From assembly GCA_964488025.1 (NCBI GenBank), contig CAZATJ010000012.1, forward strand, positions 1-20,092: a stretch of 20,092 nt of DNA, written 5' to 3'. The notes below the pieces were generated by a model. The model saw only the letters and a program-made list of their open reading frames with translations, searched no databases and had not been told where the DNA came from. This stretch comes from UBA1568 sp964488025 (GTDB lineage: Bacteria > Patescibacteriota > Minisyncoccia > Moranbacterales > UBA1568). How positions within the stretch are numbered: position 1 is the stretch's first letter; each line of letters opens with the position of its first letter. The position numbers were made by a program, and so were the translations under genes. Below are positions 12,130 to 20,016 of this stretch, one piece after another.

Positions 12130-13405
12130 ACCTATATGATACACCGACTGCCAGGATAAGGAGAAGGGCGGGTAAAACATGAACCGAAAAGAGGGGGGTT
12201 TCAAACAGACTATGAGTCAAAAAAACGATGAGAGACGCAACCACTCCAAGGGAGAGCCATTCGTGTTCCTGATGCCACCGGCGAAAAGAATAAAAAAGAG
12301 CTATTCCAAGAAGCCCGAGGAAGAAAAAGAGGCCGACGAAGCCTATTTCAAGGGCAATATCCAAATACAAGTTATGAGCATAAATCGGATCCCGATACGA
12401 GGCGCTCGGCTTCACCAGTAAGGAATAGTTCCCCAGGCCGGCACCAAGAAATGGCCGCTCACCAAGAGAAACGTACGCCTCTCCCCAGAGCCGCAGTCGC
12501 TCAACATTGGATCCGTCCTCATGAGAAAAACTTGAGAAGAAGCGCGTACCGAACGGGCTAGAGAACAAGGCAAGCAGAAATACCAAAGAAAGAAGGATGG
12601 TGACTCCCTTTTGACGAAAATTTAAGCGGCGCAAAAAACCGGAACCGAAAACAAAAAATACTCCGGCGCAAAGGAGCCCAACGTAACCACCACGGGAAAA
12701 CGTCAGAAGATCGGCCAAAAGAATGACGAAAAAAACAACCATCCATGCTCGACGTTCTTTTGGTAATACCGCTGTAAAAGAAAGCGTCAGGGCCAAGGGG
12801 CTGGCCATTCCAAGGTAGAAGGCAAACATATGGGGGTCAGGGAAGACGCCTGAACTGCGCAGTATGGTGTCGCCGGAAATATTCACTAAGAGGCTCGGAT
12901 GTTCAGCGACTGAGCGGGCGAAGGTTGTTCCAAGAAAAAATGGGAGGAGGTTTTGCATAAGAAAAGCATATGTTTTTTCCAAGCCAAACAAAAATTGCGA
13001 GCAAAAGAGGGCTATACCACTCCCGGCAGCCAGAAACGCCCCGCCTGTGAAAAACTTCAGCAGAGTGGATCGAGTGGCTGGGAACTCTTCAAACCAGGAT
13101 GATATAACGATAAAAAATGGCAGGAAAGAAAGCAGAAAGAGAATTTTTCGGAAGGCGAACCCGGCATTTTCAGACCAAAGAATCGATCCGGAGGCGACAA
13201 AAAGAAACCCCGAGAGAAAAAAGAGAGGTAACAGCGGCGGAAGGATAATTTTTTTTCGGAACAATCCCTGCCCGAGAAACCACAGAACAAGGGCCAGTGT
13301 CAACAGGCGTATAATCGCCAAATCAATACCCTCTTTCGGAGAAAGCGCGAACTGGAAGGGGAGGAAGAAAAAATACATCCGAAGTGCCCAAGTAAAACTC
13401 TTCAT
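12110..13405 (-). CDS. O-antigen ligase/polymerase (Wzy/WaaL)-family membrane protein, first copy
   Basis: A 431-residue multi-spanning membrane protein. It has the Wzy_C landmarks: TFSRGGYVGL (235-244) at a helix end, RLRLWGEAYVSLGERPFLGAGLGNY (303-327), and the loop motif AHNLYLDIALEIGFVGL with His344. It probably transfers or polymerises undecaprenyl-linked glycan on the outer face of the membrane. The start overlaps the stop of the glycosyltransferase gene by four bases (ATGA), a sign of translational coupling. It has a paralogue immediately downstream with little visible identity outside the motifs, so the two likely have different acceptors or one is the polymerase and the other the ligase. 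Confidence 0.87.
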   Translation of the reverse strand: MKSFTWALRMYFFFLPFQFALSPKEGIDLAIIRLLTLALVLWFLGQGLFRKKIILPPLLPLFFLSGFLFVASGSILWSENAGFAFRKILFLLSFLPFFIVISSWFEEFPATRSTLLKFFTGGAFLAAGSGIALFCSQFLFGLEKTYAFLMQNLLPFFLGTTFARSVAEHPSLLVNISGDTILRSSGVFPDPHMFAFYLGMASPLALTLSFTAVLPKERRAWMVVFFVILLADLLTFSRGGYVGLLCAGVFFVFGSGFLRRLNFRQKGVTILLSLVFLLALFSSPFGTRFFSSFSHEDGSNVERLRLWGEAYVSLGERPFLGAGLGNYSLLVKPSASYRDPIYAHNLYLDIALEIGFVGLFFFLGLLGIALFYSFRRWHQEHEWLSLGVVASLIVFLTHSLFETPLFSVHVLPALLLILAVGVSYRYEKTLV

Positions 13406-14196
13406 AGACCATGGAAAAAAGAGTGGAGAAGGCGCACCAAAACGGATTCAAATGCCGGACGATGCTTGTGAAAATACAAGGATTGCGAAGCATAGAAGTC
13501 TCTTTTTTGTCGAGACTGGGAAGAAAAACTTTTTCCGCCGCTATGAAGGAGTGAGAAGCGATGATGACACTTGACGGCCATCCCCCGCTGTTTCGCACGC
13601 AAACACAAGTCAACGTCCTCAAAATAGAGAAAAAAATCTTTATCAAAACCTCCCAGGCCAAGAAAATCTTCCCGAAAAATAAAAAGTCCGCCACCACTCA
13701 CCCAATCAAGAGTTTCGTTTTCAGAAAAATTCCTCAAAAAACCGAGAAGGGGGAGATTGTTAAAAAATAACTGAGCAAAATTGGGAGTCTTACCACTACT
13801 CCATGGCTCTTGCTTCCCCTCTCTGTCCACTAAACGAAAACCGAGGATAGAGGGAACGGGCTGTTTTTCCATAAACCCCTCCACCTCTTTGAGTCTTTTT
13901 TCCAACCACTCAGTATCAGGATTCAAAAATCCGATAATTTTCCCTCGAGCCAAGGAGGCTCCAATATTCGCTCCTTGCCCAAAACCAATATTGGTGCCAC
14001 TCGATACGAGCCGAAATGGTAAGTAATGCGCTAATTGTTCCAACGCCCGCTGCTCACGGTTATCATTATTAACAACGATGACTTCAAACAAATCCAACTC
14101 TTGTTCCACCAAAAAAAGACTCCGCAAGGCCAAGGAAAGCGGCCAAACGCTTTGATAATTCACAAAAATGATGGAAATGCGAGGATTAGCAGCCAT
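13402..14196 (-). CDS. glycosyltransferase family 2 (GT-A fold)
   Basis: A cytosolic nucleotide-sugar-dependent transferase of 264 residues. It starts with the GT-A beta strand ISIIFVNYQS (7-16), has NND (43-45), the metal-binding NPDT (92-95) in place of a classical DxD, the acceptor-side WVSGGGLF (165-172) and the FLYFEDVDLCLRAKQRG motif with the catalytic-base acid pair at 193-194. The pattern is that of rhamnosyltransferase-like GT2 enzymes; donor and acceptor sugars are unknown. The ATG at 14196 gives an 11-base overlap with the preceding transferase; an ATG at 14208 would add four residues. It is coupled to the polymerase gene by a 4-base overlap. Confidence 0.88.
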   Translation of the reverse strand: MAANPRISIIFVNYQSVWPLSLALRSLFLVEQELDLFEVIVVNNDNREQRALEQLAHYLPFRLVSSGTNIGFGQGANIGASLARGKIIGFLNPDTEWLEKRLKEVEGFMEKQPVPSILGFRLVDREGKQEPWSSGKTPNFAQLFFNNLPLLGFLRNFSENETLDWVSGGGLFIFREDFLGLGGFDKDFFLYFEDVDLCLRAKQRGMAVKCHHRFSLLHSGGKSFSSQSRQKRDFYASQSLYFHKHRPAFESVLVRLLHSFFHGL

Positions 14197-15049
14197 GGTA
14201 AAAATCATGATATGCCCGACGGACTATAAGCGCGTCGCCCCTCCCACGCCTGATATCAACAAGGTTTTTTATCCTTCGTATTGTACCATAAAGCAAAAAA
14301 TAGGGTTTTTGCCAAAAACGGGCATGTTTCCGAAAAAATAAAAGTCCCGAAAACACCAGATGATAGATTTTTTTCTGATTTTTTTGACTCTGTTCGGTAT
14401 GCATGACCCGCGCCTTCGGCACGACGAGGGCTTCAAATCCTTGTTCTCTGGCCCGAAGAGAAAAATCAGCATCTTCATAGTACAGAAAGAAGTGCTCGTC
14501 CAAGTCTCCTATGACGCGAAAAACGTCCCTCCTGACAAGAAGCGCGCAGCCAGTCAGAAATTCGCTTGGGTAAGAATCACTTTCCAGCTCCTGCTTCTTT
14601 GGCGACTTATGGACAGTACGCATGCGAAAAGAATCGATCTGACCCTTCCCGAACCAAATCTTTCCCGCCGCATCAGAAATAAGAGGGCTTAACAAGCCGG
14701 CGCGCTCATGCGTCAATGCTATCGCTATGAGGTAACCAAGTGAATATCTATCGGCAACGGCATCATTATTAAAGAGCCAGACCCACGCCGCCCCCTTCTC
14801 AAAGGCCAGTCGCATCCCAATGTTCATTCCAGAAGCAAACCCTCTATTCTCGTGATTGCTTACATAGGTGTATTCCGAAAACTTTTCCTTTGCTCTGTCG
14901 AGAGAATCATCTTTCGAGGCATTATCCACGACCACGACAAAAAAATTTTCATACTCCAGAGCCCGTAGTGACGCCAAACAACGCAACAAACAATCTTTCC
15001 CGTTGAAATTGAGTACCACGACACCGATAAGGGGGCGGTTGGAAGTCAT
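14186..15049 (-). CDS. glycosyltransferase family 2 (GT-A fold)
   Basis: A 287-residue transferase, paralogous in layout to the next gene. It has the N-terminal strand IGVVVLNFNG (8-17), VVVDNASKDDSL (39-50), metal-binding NND (94-96), the FLTGCALLVRRD block (164-175) and FFLYYEDADFSLRAREQG with the acid pair at 192-193. The C-terminus is Arg/Lys-rich and probably docks on the membrane, where it would extend a lipid-linked oligosaccharide. The frame is open to 15190, inside the flippase gene, but the ATG at 15049 starts right before the first GT-A strand and leaves a 25-base gap. Donor sugar unknown. Confidence 0.88.
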   Translation of the reverse strand: MTSNRPLIGVVVLNFNGKDCLLRCLASLRALEYENFFVVVVDNASKDDSLDRAKEKFSEYTYVSNHENRGFASGMNIGMRLAFEKGAAWVWLFNNDAVADRYSLGYLIAIALTHERAGLLSPLISDAAGKIWFGKGQIDSFRMRTVHKSPKKQELESDSYPSEFLTGCALLVRRDVFRVIGDLDEHFFLYYEDADFSLRAREQGFEALVVPKARVMHTEQSQKNQKKIYHLVFSGLLFFRKHARFWQKPYFLLYGTIRRIKNLVDIRRGRGDALIVRRAYHDFYHGC

Positions 15050-15074
15050 AGAAAAAATCACTGGATTTTCCTCT

Positions 15075-16541
15075 TTAGGGAACCATCGTTTCGGTATGTT
15101 CCACTGGTGATAAGGGAAGGTTTTGATCTTTTTGAAAAATACTGGCAATTTCATCTGGATTAATGGCTTTAGTAAGCCAAAGCATACCAATATACGTCCC
15201 CATACTGAGAAGCCCCGAAAGAAGGAAGGAATATGGTTCCAGGAGAAATAAAATGACTGCCATAACGGCGCCAGAAAAAAGAATTCTCTTCACGTCTCGA
15301 AACGATGGGGTGTAGTGAATGTGTTTATAGACAAGAGCTCCTGTCAAAAGGACCACCAGCCCTTCGGTAAGAAGCGCCGTGGTGGCGGATCCGATATACG
15401 AGTAACGAGGGATAAGAAAAAAGTTGAGGGCAATATTGAAAAGGGCGGCAAAGATAAGCGTCTGCATAAGCTTCTTCTGCGCGTTCCCCACCACCAGAAG
15501 CATATTGAAGTAGCTCCCGAAAAAAATGAAGCCGAGAGCGAAAATAAGTATGCGGAGAACTGGTATGGATTCTTGGAATTCGGAGCCGGAAACGATAGTA
15601 ATAATATCAGGCGCTAAAAACCACGTTCCGATGATGATTGGAATAATAATGAGGAAAAAAACCTTGAACGTTTTGTCGGCGATTTCTTCAAAGCGATCTC
15701 TTTGCGTAAAAATGAACCGCGAGAGGAGAGGAAGAATGAGCCCAGCAAGCATGGCGGGGAAAAAAATAAGATTTTCCATGATCTTATAGGCCACGTTGTA
15801 TATACCAACATGGGCATTCGACTGTAAAACCGCCAGAAGGATCGTGTCCATTTTGAAATAAGCGAAAGTAATGACGGCTGTCGCCCCCATAGGGAGCGAT
15901 TGACGTAAAAATTCTTTCCAGTAGGAAAAGTCGAAATGGAGATGAAAAGTTGCATAGCGTCGACTTAAAGCGAAGGCCGTTAGGGCATTAAAAGAAAGCG
16001 AAGCGATCAGCGTGCAGGCAATGAATAAAAACCCGAAGTTCTGACGGATAATCAGAATAATGAGGCCTACTTGAAGGATTTTCCCAAAAAATTCAACCAT
16101 GGCGACCTTGTCCATAGCGAGGTGTTTCTGAAAAATTCCGTTCAGAATCGATGAGAAAGTGGCAAATACCGTTGCTAAGGCGGCAATAAGTATGCCAGCT
16201 TTCATATCGGAAGAATACCCGAAAAAAAACATGAGGAAGGGGGAGATTACCAGAAGGGCACCTGAGGCGACCAGACGCAAAGCGACGACATTCCCCAGGA
16301 TCTTCCCTTCATCGGCTCCTTCCCGAGAAATTTCACGGACAGTTACCGAACCAAGGCCTAAGTCCGTTATGGCTGTAAAAAAGGCAAAAAAGGCCAGAAT
16401 GGTCGCGTATTTTCCAAAACCCTCCTGCCCCAAATACCCCGTCATCAGACGAATAGAAAAAAGGGAGAGAGCTACCGTTGAAAAAACCTTGAGAAAGGAA
16501 TTCAAAACGACATTATATGCAATTTTTCTTACCAATGCCAT
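15075..16541 (-). CDS. polysaccharide/oligosaccharide flippase (Wzx, MOP superfamily)
   Basis: A multi-spanning protein of 488 residues with the regular helix spacing of the polysaccharide transporter branch of the MOP superfamily (about 12-14 helices). Typical features are the N-terminal amphipathic helix (ALVRKIAYNVVLNS), LGQEGFGKYA in the first loop, DLGLGSVTVREISR, the FKMDTILLA and VGIYNVAYKI motifs near the middle, and a short charged tail. It should flip undecaprenyl-pyrophosphate-linked glycan to the outer face. The frame extends up to 16625 into jag, but the ATG at 16541 gives the normal Wzx start and has GGAGG 14 bases upstream. It lies 22 bases after jag with no terminator between, joining the glycan genes to the rpmH operon. 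Confidence 0.9.
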   Translation of the reverse strand: MALVRKIAYNVVLNSFLKVFSTVALSLFSIRLMTGYLGQEGFGKYATILAFFAFFTAITDLGLGSVTVREISREGADEGKILGNVVALRLVASGALLVISPFLMFFFGYSSDMKAGILIAALATVFATFSSILNGIFQKHLAMDKVAMVEFFGKILQVGLIILIIRQNFGFLFIACTLIASLSFNALTAFALSRRYATFHLHFDFSYWKEFLRQSLPMGATAVITFAYFKMDTILLAVLQSNAHVGIYNVAYKIMENLIFFPAMLAGLILPLLSRFIFTQRDRFEEIADKTFKVFFLIIIPIIIGTWFLAPDIITIVSGSEFQESIPVLRILIFALGFIFFGSYFNMLLVVGNAQKKLMQTLIFAALFNIALNFFLIPRYSYIGSATTALLTEGLVVLLTGALVYKHIHYTPSFRDVKRILFSGAVMAVILFLLEPYSFLLSGLLSMGTYIGMLWLTKAINPDEIASIFQKDQNLPLSPVEHTETMVP

Positions 16542-16563
16542 ACTTTTCAATAAATCCTCCCGC

Positions 16564-17049
16564 CTATTCTCCTGCGAGCGGTTTTGGGCGGACGATAACC
16601 TTGCGATTTTCTCCCATTCCGACACTTTCTGTCATAACAGCGTCCCTAGTGGAGAGAAAAGCGTGTACCATTTTCCGCTCATAGGGGAGCATGGGGCGTA
16701 AAGTAACAGCTGTATTGTTCTGGAGGACTTCGCCGAGGGCCTGCTCAGCCTCTTTTTCCAAAAGAAGTTTCTTTTCAGAAAAATAATCATTCACATCGAC
16801 AATAATATCCAATTTTTCCCCGATTCTTCTTCTGACCAAGATTCGAACCAGGTGCTGTAAAGCAGCCAAATTCATTCCATACTGCCCGATAAGAAAATTT
16901 TGACCCTCCTCTACCGATACAGAACAAAAGAACACGTCTTGCGACTGAGAATCCCGCGAAACAGTCACCTTCACTGCCGCAGAAAAACCTATTTTTTCGA
17001 TAAGCTCAGTCACGATGCCCCTAATAATTTCTTGAAAGTCATTCTCCAT
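16564..17049 (-). CDS. jag: KhpB/Jag RNA-binding protein (KH + R3H domains), lacking the Jag_N domain
   Basis: A 161-residue cytosolic RNA-binding protein. The KH type II domain spans about 24-95 with the GxxG loop as GQYG (55-58), and the R3H domain spans about 115-157, with the RxxxH motif at Arg125-His129. The Jag N-terminal domain found in the Firmicute protein is missing: the product begins almost directly at the KH fold. In other bacteria KhpB with KhpA binds RNA and influences cell division and elongation. Its position 12 bases after yidC is the classic order. No Shine-Dalgarno is visible. Confidence 0.92.
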   Translation of the reverse strand: MENDFQEIIRGIVTELIEKIGFSAAVKVTVSRDSQSQDVFFCSVSVEEGQNFLIGQYGMNLAALQHLVRILVRRRIGEKLDIIVDVNDYFSEKKLLLEKEAEQALGEVLQNNTAVTLRPMLPYERKMVHAFLSTRDAVMTESVGMGENRKVIVRPKPLAGE

Positions 17050-17061
17050 AGCGTAAGATCT

Positions 17062-17790
17062 TTAATCTTTTTTAACCTTGAAAATCACCATCTGTTGGAA
17101 AATCATGAAAAGTGTCGAAAAAAGCCAATAGAGGGCGAGTGCCGCCGGAAAAGTCACGCCGATAAAAAAAGTGATTCCTGGGCCGAGATACAACATCTGT
17201 TTGTTCATGATTTCCGCAAAATCAGGCTGACTGGATGATTTTTCAGTGACAACCGGCTGTTTATTCCCCTGAAGGAGCATCCGTGTCTGATAGTACTGCG
17301 CAACGGCCGAAAGAAAAGCGAGCACGTAATTCGGGGTCGTCAAATCAACAAAATTCAGAAAAAGGTGGCGGACTTCCCCCGGATTGACCACGAAAGAATA
17401 GAGATCTGAAGCGTGGATAGTAAAACCTGCCTGAGAAATATTTATAATCACACGATAGATGGCGATAAGGACTATCAATTGGACAATAAGCGGTAGGCAT
17501 CCGCTGAACGGATTAGCTTTATTTTCCTTATACAGAGCCATTATAGCTTTGGTTTGCTCTTCTTTATTGTCTTTGTATTTTTTCTGCAGCTCTTTAATTT
17601 TTGGCTGGAGTTCCTGCATTTTCTTCTGGGATTCGATCTGCTTCCTGGAGAGAGGGATAAACAAAACTTTAATGAAGAGGGTCGTCAAAATGATAGCAAC
17701 ACCAAAGTCATGGCCTGGGATCGTATTATAGAAAAATACCAGAACATTATAGATTGGCTGGTAAATGAAAGCGTGGAAAAGATCGCCCAT
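17062..17790 (-). CDS. yidC: YidC/Oxa1-family membrane protein insertase
   Basis: Inserts and folds membrane proteins, alone or with Sec. The 242-residue protein has the five-helix core only, as in Gram-positive SpoIIIJ types: helices at about 5-23, 28-48, 98-118, 153-170 and 202-236. There is no lipobox or large periplasmic domain. The cytoplasmic helical hairpin after helix 2 is present (PLSRKQIESQKKMQELQPKI...). The groove arginine of SpoIIIJ (Arg73 in the ILIRLLILP segment) corresponds to Lys41 here (LFIKVLFIP). The C-terminus is short and basic (VKKD). It starts 15 bases after rnpA and is followed by jag after 12, so the block is cotranscribed. Confidence 0.94.
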   Translation of the reverse strand: MGDLFHAFIYQPIYNVLVFFYNTIPGHDFGVAIILTTLFIKVLFIPLSRKQIESQKKMQELQPKIKELQKKYKDNKEEQTKAIMALYKENKANPFSGCLPLIVQLIVLIAIYRVIINISQAGFTIHASDLYSFVVNPGEVRHLFLNFVDLTTPNYVLAFLSAVAQYYQTRMLLQGNKQPVVTEKSSSQPDFAEIMNKQMLYLGPGITFFIGVTFPAALALYWLFSTLFMIFQQMVIFKVKKD

Positions 17791-17805
17791 ATAAAAAATA
17801 GAATG

Positions 17806-18153
17806 TTATTGGTTTATGTATTTTACAACGCTTTCGGCTACGGAAGCAAAAGACCCTAATTCCCCCCTTGATTCCTTTTTTATAGTAAAGAAGGCAACGT
17901 CCACCGCCGGGCTGTTCTGCTTCTGAGAGAGATTCCGGGAAAAGGGCTCGGAAAGGACTCTCCGCAAACGATTACGGGAAACTGCCTTTGTAAAATGTCT
18001 CTTACTGAAAGAAAAGCCCAGACGGATATGTCCGAATTTATTTTGAACAATTTTACAGGCGATGACGCCAAAAAAAAGGGGTGTTCCTTCACGAAATACC
18101 CTTTCGAAGTCTTTTTTTGTCTTAAGGCGCAGAGATTTTTTCAGCATATCCAT
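17806..18153 (-). CDS. rnpA: ribonuclease P protein component
   Basis: The basic protein cofactor of RNase P, which with the M1-like RNA cuts the 5' leader from pre-tRNA. The 115-residue length is normal. The signature is present: LGFSFSKRHFTKAVSRNRLRR (45-65), with the RNR motif binding the RNA subunit, and the N-terminal LRLKTKKDFERVFREG. Two near starts exist (18153 and 18147, MDM...); the difference is two residues. It lies 57 bases downstream of rpmH in the conserved rpmH-rnpA order. Confidence 0.95.
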   Translation of the reverse strand: MDMLKKSLRLKTKKDFERVFREGTPLFFGVIACKIVQNKFGHIRLGFSFSKRHFTKAVSRNRLRRVLSEPFSRNLSQKQNSPAVDVAFFTIKKESRGELGSFASVAESVVKYINQ

Positions 18154-18176
18154 GTATTTTCTCGGAATACTCCTGG

Positions 18177-18209
18177 CAAAAAATGGAAATTTCCCTGTAC
18201 TGTAGGAAA
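18177..18209 (-). terminator. possible attenuator between rpmH and rnpA
   Basis: On the minus strand TTTCC and GGAAA pair around a 10-base loop, and a T-rich run ending in T6 follows a few bases later. A weak hairpin here could lower rnpA expression relative to rpmH. The stem is only five pairs, so this is tentative. Confidence 0.3.
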
Positions 18210-18210
18210 A

Positions 18211-18351
18211 TTAGGCTGTAGTAAGCTTTTTACGCCCCTGGCGACGACGACGAAGGATAATCGCCTGCCCACCCTTAGTGTTCATGCGCTTAAGGAATCC
18301 ATGACGGCGAGAGCGTTTTCGGCTTTTCGGTTGGTATGTTTTCTTCGACAT
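18211..18351 (-). CDS. rpmH: 50S ribosomal protein L34
   Basis: A 46-residue, very basic protein of the large subunit, starting MSKKTYQPKSRKRSRRHGF and ending GRKKLTTA. The core RRHGFLKRM...G and the arginine run before GRKKL are diagnostic. The frame stays open upstream to 18465, but the promoter lies within that extension and MSKKTYQPK is the family start. It is the first gene of the minus-strand operon and diverges from dnaA. Confidence 0.97.
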   Translation of the reverse strand: MSKKTYQPKSRKRSRRHGFLKRMNTKGGQAIILRRRRQGRKKLTTA

Positions 18352-18388
18352 ACTCACGCTGTAAATTAATCTGATGAAACGTTTGTCC

Positions 18389-18416
18389 AGTGTACCAGAA
18401 AAGGAAAAAAAGTCAA
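18389..18416 (-). promoter_or_regulatory. promoter of the rpmH-rnpA-yidC-jag operon
   Basis: On the minus strand TTGACT (18411-18416) and TACACT (18389-18394) are 16 bases apart, and TGG directly before the -10 makes it an extended element. The leader to rpmH is about 30 bases. Confidence 0.75.
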
Positions 18417-18439
18417 TCTCTGTAGGGAAAACGGTGTTT

Positions 18440-18606
18440 TCACGACTTATCCACCTATTATCCACTTTTTTTATTCCGCTGAGTCTCGCCCCTTTCCCTG
18501 GCTCGTGTTATAATGAGTTTCGCTCAATAAAATTATCCACCGATAAAAAATCATTACATCATGCGAATGAGGAAAGGTGGCACGAATTGTTGATAACTTC
18601 CCTGCT
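18440..18606 (+). other. candidate oriC: DnaA-box cluster upstream of dnaA
   Basis: Three boxes match eight of nine consensus bases: TTATCCACC at 18447-18455, TTATCCACT at 18458-18466 and TTATCCACC at 18533-18541. The first two start 11 bases apart, about one helical turn. A looser box lies on the minus strand at 18588-18596 (TTATCAACA). AT-rich sequence surrounds the third box. Position between rpmH and dnaA is a classic origin site, but the dnaA-dnaN gap, only partly in the window, could hold the unwinding region instead. Confidence 0.55.
18506..18514 (+). promoter_or_regulatory. extended -10 promoter of dnaA
   Basis: TGT precedes a perfect TATAAT (18509-18514). No good -35 is present, as expected for an extended -10. 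DnaA boxes lie both upstream (18447-18466) and just after the predicted start (18533-18541), consistent with autoregulation. Confidence 0.65.
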
Positions 18607-20016
18607 ATGACTAATGAGGAGCTTTGGAGGGCTGTCTTGGGGCAGATAGAACTCTCTATTTCTAAGGCGAATTTTGTTACCTGGTTTAAAAATACCAGCA
18701 TCCTTCAGAATCAAGATGGGGTTATTATTGTTGGTGTCCCAAATGGATTTGCTAAAGAATGGCTTGAAAATAAGTATAACCACTACATCTTAAAGGCGCT
18801 CAAAGTCTTTGACCCTCATATTAGGGAGATCCGTTGTTCACTCGCCCTAGAGAGGCCGCTTATCCAGCCGATTGGGCAAGTAAAAAATATAGATGTCGCA
18901 AAGGCTCCTCAAGGATCCGATGGATTTGTACGAAAAAAAATCATTGAGAAGCCGTCATTCGGAGCGGCACCGAGTGAAACGACCCTCTTCCACGAAACGA
19001 ACCTCAATAGCCGTTACACTTTCGAAAATTTTATCGTTGCTGAAAACAATGAGTTGGCTCGAGCGGCCTGTTTCGCCGTTTCTCAAAACCTTGGTATGGC
19101 TTATAACCCCCTCTTTATCTATGGGGGTGTCGGCTTAGGAAAAACCCACCTTCTCCAATCTATTGGCAACGAGGTTGTAAAAAACGCCCCCGAAAAACGC
19201 ATCAAGTATATCACTTCGGAACGATTTACCACCGAGCTGGTTGATTCTATAAAGAATCAAAAAATTGATAAATTTAAGGAATATTACCAACAAATGGACC
19301 TCCTTATTATCGATGATATCCAGTTCCTTTCTGGACGGGAAAAAACCCAAAATGAATTCTTCCATATTTTCAATGCTCTCTACCAAATCAATAAACAAGT
19401 AGTTATCTCTAGTGACCGGCCGCCAAAAGCCATCCCGACGCTGGAGGACCGCCTACGATCGCGTTTTGAAGGCGGCATGATTACCGATATCAGCCGCCCC
19501 AATCTCGAAACTCGGATTGCTATCTTGGAGTCAAAGCTCGCCGAGAAAGGCTTCCATATGGATACCCCAGCCATTAGGTTTATTGCCGAGAACGCCTCTC
19601 AGAACATCCGCGAGCTTGAGGGGGCTTTAAATAGGGTTGTCGCCTACTGTGAATTTCATAAAATATCCCCAACTCTTGATACGACGGAAAAAATTCTCGC
19701 GGAACTTATAGAAAATAACAAAAAAACCATCCAAGTTGAGGATGTTTTCAGTATTATCGCTGATTTTTATGCCGTTCAAAAGGAAGATCTCGTCCGAAAG
19801 GGGAGGAAGAAGGAAATAGCCCATCCTCGTCAGGTAATGATGTTTCTCCTCCGCCAAGAGCTCGACATGCCATTTTCCGCTATTGGAGACCTCCTTGGTG
19901 GGCGCGATCACACCACTATTCTACATGCTTTTGAAAAAATAAACACTTTAAAAGAAACCCATCCCCGGCTCAAAGAAGAGCTCTCAAGCCTAAAAGAAAA
20001 ACTTTATTATACCTAA
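18607..20016 (+). CDS. dnaA: chromosomal replication initiator protein DnaA
   Basis: Binds DnaA boxes, opens the origin and loads the helicase. From the ATG at 18607 it has 469 residues. Domain I (about 1-85) contains ELWRAVLGQIELSISKANFVTWFKNT, followed by a short linker. The AAA+ domain (about 130-340) has Walker A GGVGLGKT (173-180), Walker B LLIIDD (232-237), SSDRPP and the RLRSRFEGG sensor region. Domain IV (about 370-469) carries AHPRQVMMFLLRQ and the DNA-recognition GGRDHTTILHA (about 431-441). A GTG at 18577 would add ten residues, but families usually begin at the M-x-N-E-E-L-W equivalent. No Shine-Dalgarno fits either start. dnaN is expected after the window. Confidence 0.96.
   Translation: MTNEELWRAVLGQIELSISKANFVTWFKNTSILQNQDGVIIVGVPNGFAKEWLENKYNHYILKALKVFDPHIREIRCSLALERPLIQPIGQVKNIDVAKAPQGSDGFVRKKIIEKPSFGAAPSETTLFHETNLNSRYTFENFIVAENNELARAACFAVSQNLGMAYNPLFIYGGVGLGKTHLLQSIGNEVVKNAPEKRIKYITSERFTTELVDSIKNQKIDKFKEYYQQMDLLIIDDIQFLSGREKTQNEFFHIFNALYQINKQVVISSDRPPKAIPTLEDRLRSRFEGGMITDISRPNLETRIAILESKLAEKGFHMDTPAIRFIAENASQNIRELEGALNRVVAYCEFHKISPTLDTTEKILAELIENNKKTIQVEDVFSIIADFYAVQKEDLVRKGRKKEIAHPRQVMMFLLRQELDMPFSAIGDLLGGRDHTTILHAFEKINTLKETHPRLKEELSSLKEKLYYT

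Noticed and set aside
12864..13574. 236-residue open frame on the plus strand
   Set aside because: It is antisense to the polymerase and glycosyltransferase genes, is rich in Arg/Lys/Asn, matches no family and has no ribosome binding site. The minus-strand genes have clear motifs.
8699..20016. Alternative genetic code with UGA read as glycine
   Set aside because: TGA ends the M15 fusion, the second glycosyltransferase and the last polymerase gene at family-appropriate positions, and glycines use GGN codons throughout.
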